Source of the DNA: Pedosphaera sp.
GTDB lineage: Bacteria; Verrucomicrobiota; Verrucomicrobiia; Limisphaerales; SXQI01
Length of the DNA stretch: 55,663 nucleotides
Direction: 5' to 3'
NCBI GenBank assembly: GCA_025359965.1
Contig: JANYDC010000141.1
Coordinates: 1 to 55,663, forward strand
The position numbers and the translations under genes were made by a program. The notes under the pieces are model-generated. The model was not told the DNA's origin and did no database searches. It was given only the letters and a program-made list of their open reading frames with translations. This document shows, one piece after another, positions 1 through 8,383 of this stretch (position 1 is the stretch's first letter; every line of letters begins with the position of its first letter).

Positions 1-670
1 TGATGCCGTCGTGCTCCGTTCCAAGCGGATCAATCACCACGCAGGGGCTGGCTCCGTTGCCATCCTTGCATTCTGATTCGCACTTGGAGGCCCAACAGGT
101 GCGGTAGTGCATGATGGAGCGATAATCGTAGGACGGAGTGACCACGATCCAATTGGTTCGTGGGATCCAATCATAGTCTGATTGGCGGCCGGGCTTAATG
201 TTCTCGTAAATCACTTTGACATGCTCATCGCGATCCCAGCGTTGGTGTTCGTGGTGGAAGCCAAGAGCATGGCCGATCTCGTGCGCTGGCATCCACTCCT
301 GTTGCCGCCACCAAAATGCGGTGATGTTGATATCGATTCGCTCGCCCTTTTTGAAACCGTCATGGCTGGTATTGTTGCCCGCGTCGGTGTTGCCGGTGAA
401 ATGGATGTACTCGGTTTCCTGGGTGCGTGGAATAAATTGCAGGATCGCCCCAGTGTCCATCCAACGCTGCATTGCTCGTCGGGCCACGGATTGTTCTTCG
501 GCCCTCAGTTTGGAGATGTCATAAGGGACCACACCTCCGGGCCAGGGCTTGGGTTTGACCACTTCGACCGCCATGTGGGCAGGGTCCGAATCGGCCATTG
601 CCGAAGAAGTTAGGTTGAGCCCCACGGCCAGCAGCAGAAGCCAACGAGATGATGTGTGTGGGAAGTTCAT
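1..670 (-). CDS. Astacin-family (M12A) zinc metalloprotease, C-terminus cut by window edge
   Basis: Secreted zinc endopeptidase read on the minus strand and running off the left edge (223 residues visible). Residues 1-26 form a signal peptide ending in SSAMA. The full astacin zinc signature HEIGHALGFHHEHQR is at residues 130-144 (His130, His134, His140 as ligands, Glu131 catalytic). The Met-turn SIMHY at 185-189 supplies the usual Tyr ligand. Cysteines at about 192, 197, 201 and 210 could form disulfides. The start at 670 gives the most natural signal peptide; in-frame ATGs at 703 and 709 would add 11 or 13 residues. Astacin proteases are common in animals and scattered in bacteria, where they are usually exported. 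The substrate cannot be told from sequence. The family is certain from the motif; the downstream part is missing. Confidence 0.9.
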   Translation of the reverse strand, partial: MNFPHTSSRWLLLLAVGLNLTSSAMADSDPAHMAVEVVKPKPWPGGVVPYDISKLRAEEQSVARRAMQRWMDTGAILQFIPRTQETEYIHFTGNTDAGNNTSHDGFKKGERIDINITAFWWRQQEWMPAHEIGHALGFHHEHQRWDRDEHVKVIYENIKPGRQSDYDWIPRTNWIVVTPSYDYRSIMHYRTCWASKCESECKDGNGASPCVVIDPLGTEHDGI

Positions 671-765
671 CAGGCTCTTTTCGCGAAAGGCTGTATTGAT
701 CATTTTCATGGACGTCGGCACGAAGCTACCATGCCTTTCAGTCAATGCCAGCGTTCCGTTTCCCA

Positions 766-1671
766 TCAATCCCCGGCCTTCATGGTCCACATGCCGAAAG
801 GAGCGTTGGTCGTGCCTTTGCCGACCGTTTCAGTGATTTTGTGGATGGCCACGTGCCCATCGTGAAAAAGGTAATTGAATCGGTTCGCATGCAACCCGTA
901 AGCCTCTTTGCCCCAGGCCTGCTTTGCGCCGGTCACAATTTGATAGGGTGTTTGGTCTTTGGCTGTCTCCGGGCCCGTCGGACCCATGCAAAACGAAGGG
1001 TAATCATTTCCTGCGATATTTCCGCCTTCGGCCTGCTCGGCCAACAGGATGGTCCCCGTCGCATTCTGAACAGCAGAGTTGGCGTATCCCTTGGGGTTCC
1101 AATCAGGCAGCGCTCCGCTCAAATTGCGGGCGTTGATATAAACCCCTGCTCCGAGATCGGGCCTCGGAAGTGGATCCCCTCCTGAAATCATGCCGCCAAA
1201 AGCCATGGCGTACGTTCGCCGCTGGGCGTTTACGGCCCAAGTAATGGTGATTTCCAACCGGTCCGCCGGGCACCGCAGAATCTTCGGAATCCTCCCCGGC
1301 TCCGAGATGAGCCCCGAGGCGCCCAGAATCAAATCCGCATCTACCGCCGTGCCCCCGATATACCTGTGAATGTAGTCATCCCACGACAATTGGTACTGAA
1401 AGTCACCCGTGGCATAGGCAGTTGGGGGAAGTCGGTCGTCGTGATCCGCCGACCAAAGGAAGAACCCCAGTCCAAGTTGCTTCATCTGCGACATGCATCT
1501 CAGACGCTGTCCCCGTGCTTTGGCTTTTCCCAGCGCCGGAAGCAGCAGGCTCGCCAGAATAGCAATAATCGCCACCACCACCAGCAACTCGATTAATGTG
1601 AACGCTTTCCGCCTTTGAACGAACTCTATCTGGCTGGCTTCTTGAAGCGCAATGACGTGAATATGCGACAT
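766..1671 (-). CDS. Pseudopilin-like protein with class III signal and H-X9-DG motif
   Basis: A 301-residue protein of the type II pseudopilin-like family expanded in Verrucomicrobiota, Planctomycetota and Lentisphaerota. A 23-residue basic leader (RRKA) is followed by [19 protein letters not shown], with the conserved Glu at position +5 of the mature chain and a membrane-spanning helix. The residue before the predicted prepilin-peptidase cut is Ala rather than the usual Gly, so cleavage may be weaker. The C-terminal half carries [12 protein letters not shown], the H-X9-DG motif of these proteins. The ATG at 1671 was chosen; an in-frame TTG at 1695 would add eight residues. The role is unknown: such proteins are anchored or exported and rarely linked to a classical pilus. 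It lies upstream of, and co-directional with, the astacin gene, but 95 bp separate them. Confidence 0.8.
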   Translation of the reverse strand: MSHIHVIALQEASQIEFVQRRKAFTLIELLVVVAIIAILASLLLPALGKAKARGQRLRCMSQMKQLGLGFFLWSADHDDRLPPTAYATGDFQYQLSWDDYIHRYIGGTAVDADLILGASGLISEPGRIPKILRCPADRLEITITWAVNAQRRTYAMAFGGMISGGDPLPRPDLGAGVYINARNLSGALPDWNPKGYANSAVQNATGTILLAEQAEGGNIAGNDYPSFCMGPTGPETAKDQTPYQIVTGAKQAWGKEAYGLHANRFNYLFHDGHVAIHKITETVGKGTTNAPFGMWTMKAGD

Positions 1672-1781
1672 GGGTTGACCAACTAATGGTGCCAAGCAGG
1701 TGCTGTGGCAAGCTCAAACCTCCTTCCCCATCAACGTCTGTTTTTGGAGGCGAGGGCCTTTTAGGCTTAGTTGATGAGAAC

Positions 1782-1964
1782 CTATTTTTTGTGAAATTTG
1801 CCGTTGTTGAGCCAGACGTCAACGCGTGGGGCTTCCCACGTGTAAGGCTTGTTCAGAATATCGAGGTCGCCATCGCAATCGATGTCGGCCAGTTTGGGAG
1901 ATTGCCATTTTTGCTGGAGAGATGGGTCCACGATACTTCGGCGCATGCCGCGGTCGAGCGACAA
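1782..1964 (-). pseudogene. Fragment of an FG-GAP/VCBS-repeat protein
   Basis: A 60-codon minus-strand frame ends with LADIDCDGDLDILNKPY and VDVWLNNG, the calcium-binding DxDxDGxxD loop and following strand of an FG-GAP/VCBS repeat (related repeats occur in the protein at 45028-47334). The N-terminal part does not look like a signal peptide and no further repeats were found upstream in any frame. It is therefore read as the last repeat of a deleted secreted beta-propeller gene. The remainder of 1672-2027 shows nothing recognisable. It could be a small expressed protein, but a single repeat would not fold alone. Confidence 0.5.
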
Positions 1965-2027
1965 GGCACAACGATTAACAGGGCGACTACTCCGCCAGAG
2001 TGGAGAATTCGGAGTTTCATACGTGTA

Positions 2028-2969
2028 TTAGAGGTTCTCCCGTCCGTGAGGTTTGGTGAGATTAAGCTCAGGGCCGACCGGCACAATACGGGTGGGATTA
2101 ATCTCTTCATGCGTCATGTAGTAGTGCCGTTTGATGTGGTCCATATTCACGGTCTGCGCAACGCCTGGGCTTTGGTACATATCCAGAAGATACCCCTGCA
2201 GATTGGGGTAATCAACGATCCGGCGAATATTGCATTTGAAGTGCCCGTGATAAACGGCATCAAACCGGATGAGCGTGCAAAAGAGCCTCCAATCCGACTC
2301 GACGATGCGCGGCCCGAATAAATACCGACTACCCGCGAGGCGGCTTTCCAGTTTGTCCAAGGCCCAAAACAGAGTGCGGCAAGCCTTTTCGTAGGCTGAC
2401 TGTTTTGTGGCAAACCCTGCTTTGTAAACACCATTATTCACGTTCTCGTAAATGAACTTCGACAGCCTCGCTTGCTCCTCCTCAATTTCCTTCGGGAATA
2501 AATCCGCCTCGGCGTTGGCCAGCGTTCCAAAGCCATCATTGAACATTCGGCAAATATCGTCCTCGGAGTTATTGATGATGCGCCGGGTTTCGCGATCCCA
2601 AAGAGCGGGCACCGTGACGCGGCCGAAATGCTTTTCATCAGTTGCGATATAAGCTTCCGCTAGAAATTTAAAGTCGTTGATCGGATCTTTACTGGACCCT
2701 GGGCCATCCCGGAAGGCCCATCCGCGTTCATCGCGCACCGGGTCCGCAACGGTCAGGCCGACGACGCGGTCAAGCCCCTTCAAATGGCGCACAATGACCG
2801 TGCGGCTTGCCCAGGGACAGGCCAGGGAGACATACAAATGGTATCGCCCGGCCACCGCTGGATACGGCGTTGATCCATCGTGGGATATGCGCTCTCGAAA
2901 TGCATCCTCCTGCCGTTCGAATTCACCTTCCTCGGACTCCTCATCAGGGAATTGAGCTTTGGTTGTCAT
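2028..2969 (-). CDS. Glutathionyl-hydroquinone reductase (Xi-class glutathione S-transferase)
   Basis: A 313-residue cytoplasmic enzyme of the YqjG/ECM4/PcpF family, which reduces glutathionyl-hydroquinones to hydroquinones with release of GSSG. The thioredoxin-like domain contains SLACPWASR with catalytic Cys51, followed by HLKGLDRVVGLTVADPV as in the family, then VPALWDRETRRIINNSE, the cis-Pro and gamma-Glu binding segment. The C-terminal all-helical GST domain follows (about 160-313), including DWRLFCTLIRFDAVYHGHF, typical of Xi class. Length matches family members (about 310-330). It lies 8 bp downstream of the Kef-type antiporter on the same strand, so the two are very likely co-transcribed. 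Kef efflux systems are gated by glutathione adducts, which makes the pairing functionally sensible. Confidence 0.92.
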   Translation of the reverse strand: MTTKAQFPDEESEEGEFERQEDAFRERISHDGSTPYPAVAGRYHLYVSLACPWASRTVIVRHLKGLDRVVGLTVADPVRDERGWAFRDGPGSSKDPINDFKFLAEAYIATDEKHFGRVTVPALWDRETRRIINNSEDDICRMFNDGFGTLANAEADLFPKEIEEEQARLSKFIYENVNNGVYKAGFATKQSAYEKACRTLFWALDKLESRLAGSRYLFGPRIVESDWRLFCTLIRFDAVYHGHFKCNIRRIVDYPNLQGYLLDMYQSPGVAQTVNMDHIKRHYYMTHEEINPTRIVPVGPELNLTKPHGRENL

Positions 2970-2977
2970 GGGTTCGC

Positions 2978-4858
2978 TTACTTTACTTCACCTTGCCCAA
3001 CCGTCGAAATGCGGAGCATGATTTCATCGGATTGGAGCGCTCGAATGAGGTTGTCACTGTGCTGCCGGGCGCTTGAGGCATAGTCATCGGAGTCAGCGTC
3101 AAGCATCGCCATTTCGCGCACCGACGCTTCATCGTGCTCACGGAAAATCTGTGCGGCGCGATGCGCGCGCTCCGCATCCATGCCCACAGACTGGAGGGCG
3201 GAAATACCGAGGTCCAGCGCGCTGCCCAATGTTTCGCGAAAGACTTCTGGAACCCCAAGATTCAACAAATCATACGCGCTCTGCCTGCTTGCGGCGCGGG
3301 CCAGTATCTTGAGGTTCGGGAAATGGCGTCGGACCATTTGTACAATCTGCTGTGCCTTGGCCTCGTCATCAATGGCCAGAATAATGACCCTGGCCCGCTC
3401 CGCTCCGGCCGCTTGAAGAAGGTCGAGCCTTGATGCGTCTCCGTAGAAGGATTTGAGACCAAATTTTCGCAGCGACTCGACCTGGTCCGGATCATGATCG
3501 AGGACCGTGGTACCCACGCCATTGGCCCGCAGCAATCGGCCCACCGTGACGCCGAACCGGCCAAAGCCCGCCAGAATTACGGGGTTGTCGTGCTCGTCGA
3601 TTTCGTCCGGTTCTCGCTGTGGTTTGGCCGTTTGAAAGCACCGACGCATCAATTGGTCGTTTAAAACCAGCAGCAGCGGCGAGACGGCCATGCTGATCGC
3701 CACGGTGGCCACCAGCAGGCTCGCAACATTCGCAGACAGCACCGACTGCTGGGTCGCGTATCCGAATAGAACGAAGGCGAATTCACCACCTTGCGCCAGG
3801 GCAAAAGCCAAAAGGAAACTCTGGCACGACCCGAGGTTGAAAACCCGTCCCACTGCGAATAGAACCGCCAATTTCACAACGATCAATGCCGTCACCAGAA
3901 GCGCGATGACCCCCGGCTGCTTTGCAATCAGCGGGAAATCAATGGCGGCGCCGACGGAAATGAAGAACAAGCCCAGCAACAAACCTTTAAACGGTTCAAT
4001 GTCGGTTTCCAGCTGCACGCGATACTCGCTTTCGGCCAGAAGCACACCCGCGAGGAACGTGCCGAGGGCTGGGGAGAGGCCGACTATTTGCATGAGCAAA
4101 ACAATGCCGACGACGAGGAACAGTGTCGCTGCGGTAAACATCTCGCGCAAACGCGTCGCGGCAATGTAACGAAAGAAAGGCCGCAATAGGTATCTCCCGA
4201 CAAAAATCAGGAACGCAATGGCGCTCAACACGATAATCGCACGTTGCCATCCGGCCAAATCGCCAAATCCATTGGAGCCATGCGTCGCTTCCTCCGTTCC
4301 ACGGGGCAGAGTGGCAAGCAACGGCATCAGGGTGATGATGGGAATGACCGCAAGGTCCTGAAACAGCAGCACTGAGAATGACGCCTCGCCTCCCGGAGTC
4401 TTGAGCAACCCCTTTTCCCCGAGAGATTGAAGGACGATGGCTGTGGAGGACATGGCCAGGATCAAGCCAATGGCCAGGGAAGGTTTCCAAGAGAGACCGC
4501 AGCCCAAGGCAATCCCGGCGATGACAATGGCCGTGCCGCAAATCTGCCCGCCGCCCATGCCCAAAATCGAGCGGCGCAATTTCCAGAGGAGAGCCGGACG
4601 TAACTCAAGCCCGATCAGGAACAGCATCATTACGACTCCGAATTCCGCGATGTGCATGACGTTGCCCGCTTCACCCAGAAGCCCGAGGACGTGAGGTCCA
4701 ATAGCGATCCCCGCCAGCAAATAGCCAAGGACTGAGCCCAGACCAAGTCGCTTGGCCAGCGGCACCGTAACGACGGCGGCGAGAAGATAAACAAAGGCCG
4801 GGTAGAACGCGGTCATGGCGCAAACGATAGCTTCGAAAACCATGGTCGGAAACTCCAT
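2978..4858 (-). CDS. Kef-type K+/H+ antiporter (CPA2) with RCK/TrkA-N domain
   Basis: A 626-residue inner-membrane protein. Residues 1-390 form about 12 helices of the Na+/H+ exchanger (CPA2) fold, with the family segment EFGVVMMLFLIGLELRP. From about residue 403 a cytosolic TrkA-N/RCK domain begins with VILAGFGRFGVTVGRLL, the GxGxxG nucleotide-binding loop, followed by DHDPDQVESLRKFGLKSFYGDA. This is the KefB/KefC architecture: potassium efflux gated by ligand, in proteobacteria by glutathione (closed) and its adducts (open). The assignment to the glutathione-gated branch is inference, supported by the adjacent glutathionyl-hydroquinone reductase. An in-frame ATG at 4843 is an alternative start. 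The 3-prime end is 8 bp from the next gene. Confidence 0.9.
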   Translation of the reverse strand: MEFPTMVFEAIVCAMTAFYPAFVYLLAAVVTVPLAKRLGLGSVLGYLLAGIAIGPHVLGLLGEAGNVMHIAEFGVVMMLFLIGLELRPALLWKLRRSILGMGGGQICGTAIVIAGIALGCGLSWKPSLAIGLILAMSSTAIVLQSLGEKGLLKTPGGEASFSVLLFQDLAVIPIITLMPLLATLPRGTEEATHGSNGFGDLAGWQRAIIVLSAIAFLIFVGRYLLRPFFRYIAATRLREMFTAATLFLVVGIVLLMQIVGLSPALGTFLAGVLLAESEYRVQLETDIEPFKGLLLGLFFISVGAAIDFPLIAKQPGVIALLVTALIVVKLAVLFAVGRVFNLGSCQSFLLAFALAQGGEFAFVLFGYATQQSVLSANVASLLVATVAISMAVSPLLLVLNDQLMRRCFQTAKPQREPDEIDEHDNPVILAGFGRFGVTVGRLLRANGVGTTVLDHDPDQVESLRKFGLKSFYGDASRLDLLQAAGAERARVIILAIDDEAKAQQIVQMVRRHFPNLKILARAASRQSAYDLLNLGVPEVFRETLGSALDLGISALQSVGMDAERAHRAAQIFREHDEASVREMAMLDADSDDYASSARQHSDNLIRALQSDEIMLRISTVGQGEVK

Positions 4859-4908
4859 TGCTTCGATTCTGGCAAATCACTTCGCGATAAAGATTTCAGG
4901 CGCATCGC

Positions 4909-4936
4909 TTGACATGGTTAATAAAAAGTATTTAAT
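4909..4936 (+). promoter_or_regulatory. Candidate sigma-70 promoter for the PadR gene
   Basis: A perfect -35 hexamer TTGACA (4909-4914) is followed after 16 bp by TTTAAT (4931-4936) in an unusually AT-rich stretch. Transcription would begin within a few bases of the ATG at 4945, implying a leaderless or nearly leaderless message. The AT-rich sequence is also where an autoregulatory PadR operator would be expected. Prediction from sequence only. Confidence 0.4.
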
Positions 4937-4944
4937 AATAGATA

Positions 4945-5583
4945 ATGGGACGAAATTCAATCGGTTGGAAAAATCTGTGGTCACTGACCGTTCTCGTTTT
5001 TTTGCGCCTGAAACCGATGCATCCCTACGAGCTTCAGTCGGTGATCAAGCTCACGCACAAAGAGGATTTTCTGCAACTGAAGCCGGGCTCGCTTTACAAC
5101 GCGATTGAACGCCTGCTGAAGGCTGGATTGATCGAAGTCGTCGAGACCAGTCGTGCCGGACGCCGCCCTGAACGCACCGTTTACAAAATCACCGTCACGG
5201 GCAACCAAGAAATGCTGGCTTGGCTTCGAGAGTTGTTGGCAAAGCCGAGTTCCGATTCCACCCAGTTTTATGCAGCGTTAAGCTTTCTTCCCGTTTTGGA
5301 TCCGCGCGACGTGGTGGCCCAACTTCTCAAGCGGGTGGAGGCACTCGATGAGAGCATCCGGAATTACGAAAATGTTCTGGTAACCATTACGCCAAGAATT
5401 GGCCGCCTTAATTTGGTGGAAGTCGAGTACGCCCTAGTGCTGCGCAGGGCCGAATGCCGGTGGATCAGAGAAATTATTGATGATCTTGAGACTTCAAAAC
5501 TCACTTGGAATCCAGAAATTCTCCTGAAGCAGGCCGCTCAGTACTTCGAAACATGCATTTCAGCCCCTCAAAAAACTCCTTAA
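4945..5583 (+). CDS. PadR-family transcriptional regulator
   Basis: A 212-residue winged-helix regulator. The PadR domain occupies about residues 12-95, with LRLKPMHPYELQSVI (helix 2), LKPGSLYNAIERLLKAGLIEVV (recognition helix) and the wing AGRRPERTVYKITVTG. The C-terminal helical part (about 115-205) resembles the dimerising PadR C-terminal region (Vir_act_alpha_C type). PadR proteins are usually repressors of neighbouring membrane or efflux genes and respond to small molecules. The gene for a membrane-anchored propeller starts 13 bp downstream on the same strand and is the obvious co-transcribed target. No Shine-Dalgarno sequence precedes the ATG, consistent with leaderless translation. Confidence 0.85.
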   Translation: MGRNSIGWKNLWSLTVLVFLRLKPMHPYELQSVIKLTHKEDFLQLKPGSLYNAIERLLKAGLIEVVETSRAGRRPERTVYKITVTGNQEMLAWLRELLAKPSSDSTQFYAALSFLPVLDPRDVVAQLLKRVEALDESIRNYENVLVTITPRIGRLNLVEVEYALVLRRAECRWIREIIDDLETSKLTWNPEILLKQAAQYFETCISAPQKTP

Positions 5584-5596
5584 CCCTTCACTCAAA

Positions 5597-7402
5597 ATGA
5601 ACGAACAACCCAATTTGGACCTTCCGATTCCTGCCAGTGAAGTTGCGACCAGTGGGACTCTGCCCCGGTTGCGATTTCCCTTCCTCTGTCTTCTCTTCTT
5701 TTGGGCGGGTGGCCTAATCGTAGGGACGCTGGATAAGCCCTATTTCATTGGTTTTATGTACAGCGTTGCTTCGGCGGGTTTGATCACGCTCCTGTTTTTC
5801 GGATGGTGGTGGTTTAACCGTCGTTTGCGTTTCAGCGAAAAGGTTCTTGGATTCGCATTGATCGTCGGTGGGGCATGGACTGTGGGGAAATATTCGCATC
5901 ATTCCATTGGATATTTCACCCTTTGGATGGGCGGCATCCCACTAGTGGCAACGGTCATCGTGGTTTGGCTCTATTTCGTAAAACGATTGCAAGTTTCCTC
6001 TCTCGCGTTGATCCGACTGGGTTTTGTGGCGGTCGTGACCTTCACATGGTCCAGCTTTCTTTTCATCCGCTCCGATGGGGCGGATTCACAGCTAAAGGCG
6101 CAAAAACATTGGCGTTGGACACCCACACCAGAGCAAGAATTTCTCGCCAAGTCACAAGCCTCACCTGCTCCTGCCAACCTGAGTCAACGCGGCACGAACG
6201 CCCCGGTTGAAACCGCCCTGTTGCCGGGCGATTGGATTTCATTTCGCGGAACAAATCGGGATGGAATCGTTCGCGAAACAACTATCGCCACCAATTGGAC
6301 CGCCAATCCGCCAAAACTAAATTGGAAGCACGATGTTGGGCCCTCGTGGTCGTCGCTTCTTTTGGTGGGAAACCGAGTATTTACTCAGGAACAGCGGGGT
6401 GAAAAGGAGACGGTGGTTTGTTATGATGCCAGGGACGGTTCCCAAAGTTGGGTATATGAGGACACCACCCGCTTCGATGAAACCGTCTCCGGTCCCGGGC
6501 CCCGCTCCACGCCGACTTATTTTTCCGGCCACCTCTATACCTTGGGCGGAACTGGTCTGTTGAACTGCCTTGATGCCGAAACAGGAAAGACCTTATGGAG
6601 GCGAGACATCAAATCTGATTCCGGAGCACGTACTCCCTCCTGGGGTTTCTCCAGCTCTCCGTTGGTGGCGGGCGATCTTGTGGTGGTATATGCCGGCGGC
6701 GATGCTGGAAAAAGCCTTGTTGCATACCGAATCAACTCAGGGGAATTGGTTTGGACCACACCAGCAGGGGCCAGCAGTTACAGCTCACCTCAACTGACCA
6801 CGATAGAAGGAGTTGCCCAATGCCTGATGCTGCATGATTCCGGCCTTACCTCTGTCGATATCCTGACTGGCAAGAAACTGTGGGAAACCGGTCTGATCAT
6901 GAAGGGCGCTCCGCGATGCGGGCAGCCTCGCTTAATCGATGGTAATAAACTGCTCGTCGCCACTTTGGGCGGTCTTGGCTCTTCCCTGATCGAGGTTTCG
7001 AAAAACGCGGATGTATGGACCGTTGCCAACAAATGGGATTCAAAAGATTTGAAGCCTGAGTTCCCCGACTTTGTCGTTCATCAAGGGTACGCCTACGGTT
7101 TTGATATTGGTCTTTTTTGCTGCATCAATCTCGCGGATGGCAAACGTTCGTGGAAAGAGGGACGATATGGCCGCGGGGAAGTCATGCTCTTGGCCGACCA
7201 AGGCTTGTTACTGATCACCTCCGAGACGGGCGAACTCGTCCTGCTGGCAGCCGATCCCGCCGCAAACAAAGAATACGGACGTTTCCAAGCCCTAGTGGGC
7301 AAAACCTGGAACCACCCGATCGTCCGGGGAAATCAAGTTTACCTAAAGAACGCTCAGGAGATCGCATGCTACACCCTCGCGCAAGGACCAGCACGGCTGT
7401 AA
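5597..7402 (+). CDS. Membrane-anchored PQQ-type beta-propeller protein
   Basis: A 601-residue protein with two parts. Residues 25-160 hold four or five hydrophobic helices (first LCLLFFWAGGLIVGTLD). Residues about 210-600 form a PQQ_2/BamB-like beta-propeller with repeated blades of the type VVCYDARDGSQSWVYED, LLNCLDAETGKTLWRRD and LVAYRINSGELVWTTPA, which would lie outside the membrane. Similar outer-PQQ-repeat proteins are abundant in Planctomycetota and Verrucomicrobiota; most have no known substrate, and PQQ binding or dehydrogenase activity is not shown by the repeats alone. It is 13 bp downstream of the PadR gene, so probably in one operon with it. The multi-helix N-terminal part is unusual compared with single-anchor relatives. 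Confidence 0.8.
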   Translation: MNEQPNLDLPIPASEVATSGTLPRLRFPFLCLLFFWAGGLIVGTLDKPYFIGFMYSVASAGLITLLFFGWWWFNRRLRFSEKVLGFALIVGGAWTVGKYSHHSIGYFTLWMGGIPLVATVIVVWLYFVKRLQVSSLALIRLGFVAVVTFTWSSFLFIRSDGADSQLKAQKHWRWTPTPEQEFLAKSQASPAPANLSQRGTNAPVETALLPGDWISFRGTNRDGIVRETTIATNWTANPPKLNWKHDVGPSWSSLLLVGNRVFTQEQRGEKETVVCYDARDGSQSWVYEDTTRFDETVSGPGPRSTPTYFSGHLYTLGGTGLLNCLDAETGKTLWRRDIKSDSGARTPSWGFSSSPLVAGDLVVVYAGGDAGKSLVAYRINSGELVWTTPAGASSYSSPQLTTIEGVAQCLMLHDSGLTSVDILTGKKLWETGLIMKGAPRCGQPRLIDGNKLLVATLGGLGSSLIEVSKNADVWTVANKWDSKDLKPEFPDFVVHQGYAYGFDIGLFCCINLADGKRSWKEGRYGRGEVMLLADQGLLLITSETGELVLLAADPAANKEYGRFQALVGKTWNHPIVRGNQVYLKNAQEIACYTLAQGPARL

Positions 7403-7461
7403 GGACATTCCTTCGCGCATGAGTCTCGTTCAGGGTCAAAATGACTCAACCTTGTCGTTTT

Positions 7462-7489
7462 TTGAAATAATTCGAAACTATGCTATCAT
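7462..7489 (+). promoter_or_regulatory. Candidate promoter upstream of the YugP-like protease gene
   Basis: TTGAAA (7462-7467) and TATCAT (7484-7489) are separated by 16 bp in an AT-rich patch between two genes. The implied leader is about 110 nt. Sequence prediction only. Confidence 0.35.
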
Positions 7490-7604
7490 CGGAATGATCT
7501 GTTAGGCAGGTGGTTGCATCATTTGCTGGGAAATAGGTATGTGAGTTGCTTCAAAGTGCTGTGTTGGAGATTTTTCCCACCTCTGGGGATGATGGAGTGT
7601 TTCT

Positions 7605-8291
7605 ATGATTATTCTATTGTTTGTGTTGACTCTTGCCATCGGGCTCGGAAGCAGTGCTTTCGTGCGCAGTCGATTTGCCCACTACGATTCCGTGCCCGGA
7701 CCCACTGGCTATTCCGGCGCCGAGGTGGCCAGTCAGATTTTGCAATCACAAGGCATTCGTGACGTGACCATCGAAGAAAGCCAAAGCTTTCTGGGAGACC
7801 ATTACGATCCGACTCAGAAGAAGCTTGTTCTATCCTCCGCTGTCTATCGCGGCACATCCCTCTCCGCCATCGGCGTGGCCGCCCATGAGTGCGGGCATGC
7901 CGTGCAGGACCAGCGCGACTACGCCCCGTTGCGCTGGCGAATTGCGTCGGTGGGAATCACCAATTTTGCCAGTCAGGCAGTGACGTGGCTGCCCATTCTT
8001 GGCGTTATGGGCAACGTGATTTCCGGAGGCACGGCCATCGCCATTATGGCTGTTTGCTGGGGAATTATCCTATGCTTCAATCTCATTACTCTGCCCGTAG
8101 AATTCGATGCCTCCAGCCGCGCCAAAGTGATCCTTACCCAGCTTGGACACACCCCGCGAGCCCAGGATCAGGAAGGTGTGTCAAAAGTTCTCAGCGCCGC
8201 CGCCTTGACCTACGTGGGAGCTGCCGTCAGTTCATTGTTGTACGTTCTGTATTACCTGCTGCAATTTTTCAACAGCCGCGACCGGGATTAG
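7605..8291 (+). CDS. YugP-type membrane zinc metallopeptidase
   Basis: A 228-residue protein of the Zn_peptidase_2 (YugP) family. It begins with a short membrane segment (IILLFVLTLAIGLGSSAFV). The zinc motif HECGH is at residues 94-98 (His94, Glu95, His98), and the third ligand is probably Glu166 in LPVEFDASSRA. Hydrophobic helices at about 115-165 and 200-222 fix it in the inner membrane. The motif AAHECGHAVQ and the ending match the family, which has about 220-230 residues. The physiological substrate is not known; a role in membrane protein turnover is assumed by analogy with other HEXXH integral membrane proteases. GGAG lies 7 nt before the ATG, supporting the start. Confidence 0.9.
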   Translation: MIILLFVLTLAIGLGSSAFVRSRFAHYDSVPGPTGYSGAEVASQILQSQGIRDVTIEESQSFLGDHYDPTQKKLVLSSAVYRGTSLSAIGVAAHECGHAVQDQRDYAPLRWRIASVGITNFASQAVTWLPILGVMGNVISGGTAIAIMAVCWGIILCFNLITLPVEFDASSRAKVILTQLGHTPRAQDQEGVSKVLSAAALTYVGAAVSSLLYVLYYLLQFFNSRDRD

Positions 8292-8383
8292 CCTCAGTCC
8301 CTAACCAATTGTCGGATAATCTCGGAGCACATAATGCGCTCGCCCCAAGCCCCAACCGTGATACGACCAAAGCACTTGCCCGT

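Noticed and set aside
182..613. 143-codon plus-strand frame near the left edge
   Set aside because: Antisense to the astacin protease, whose zinc motif fixes the true strand.
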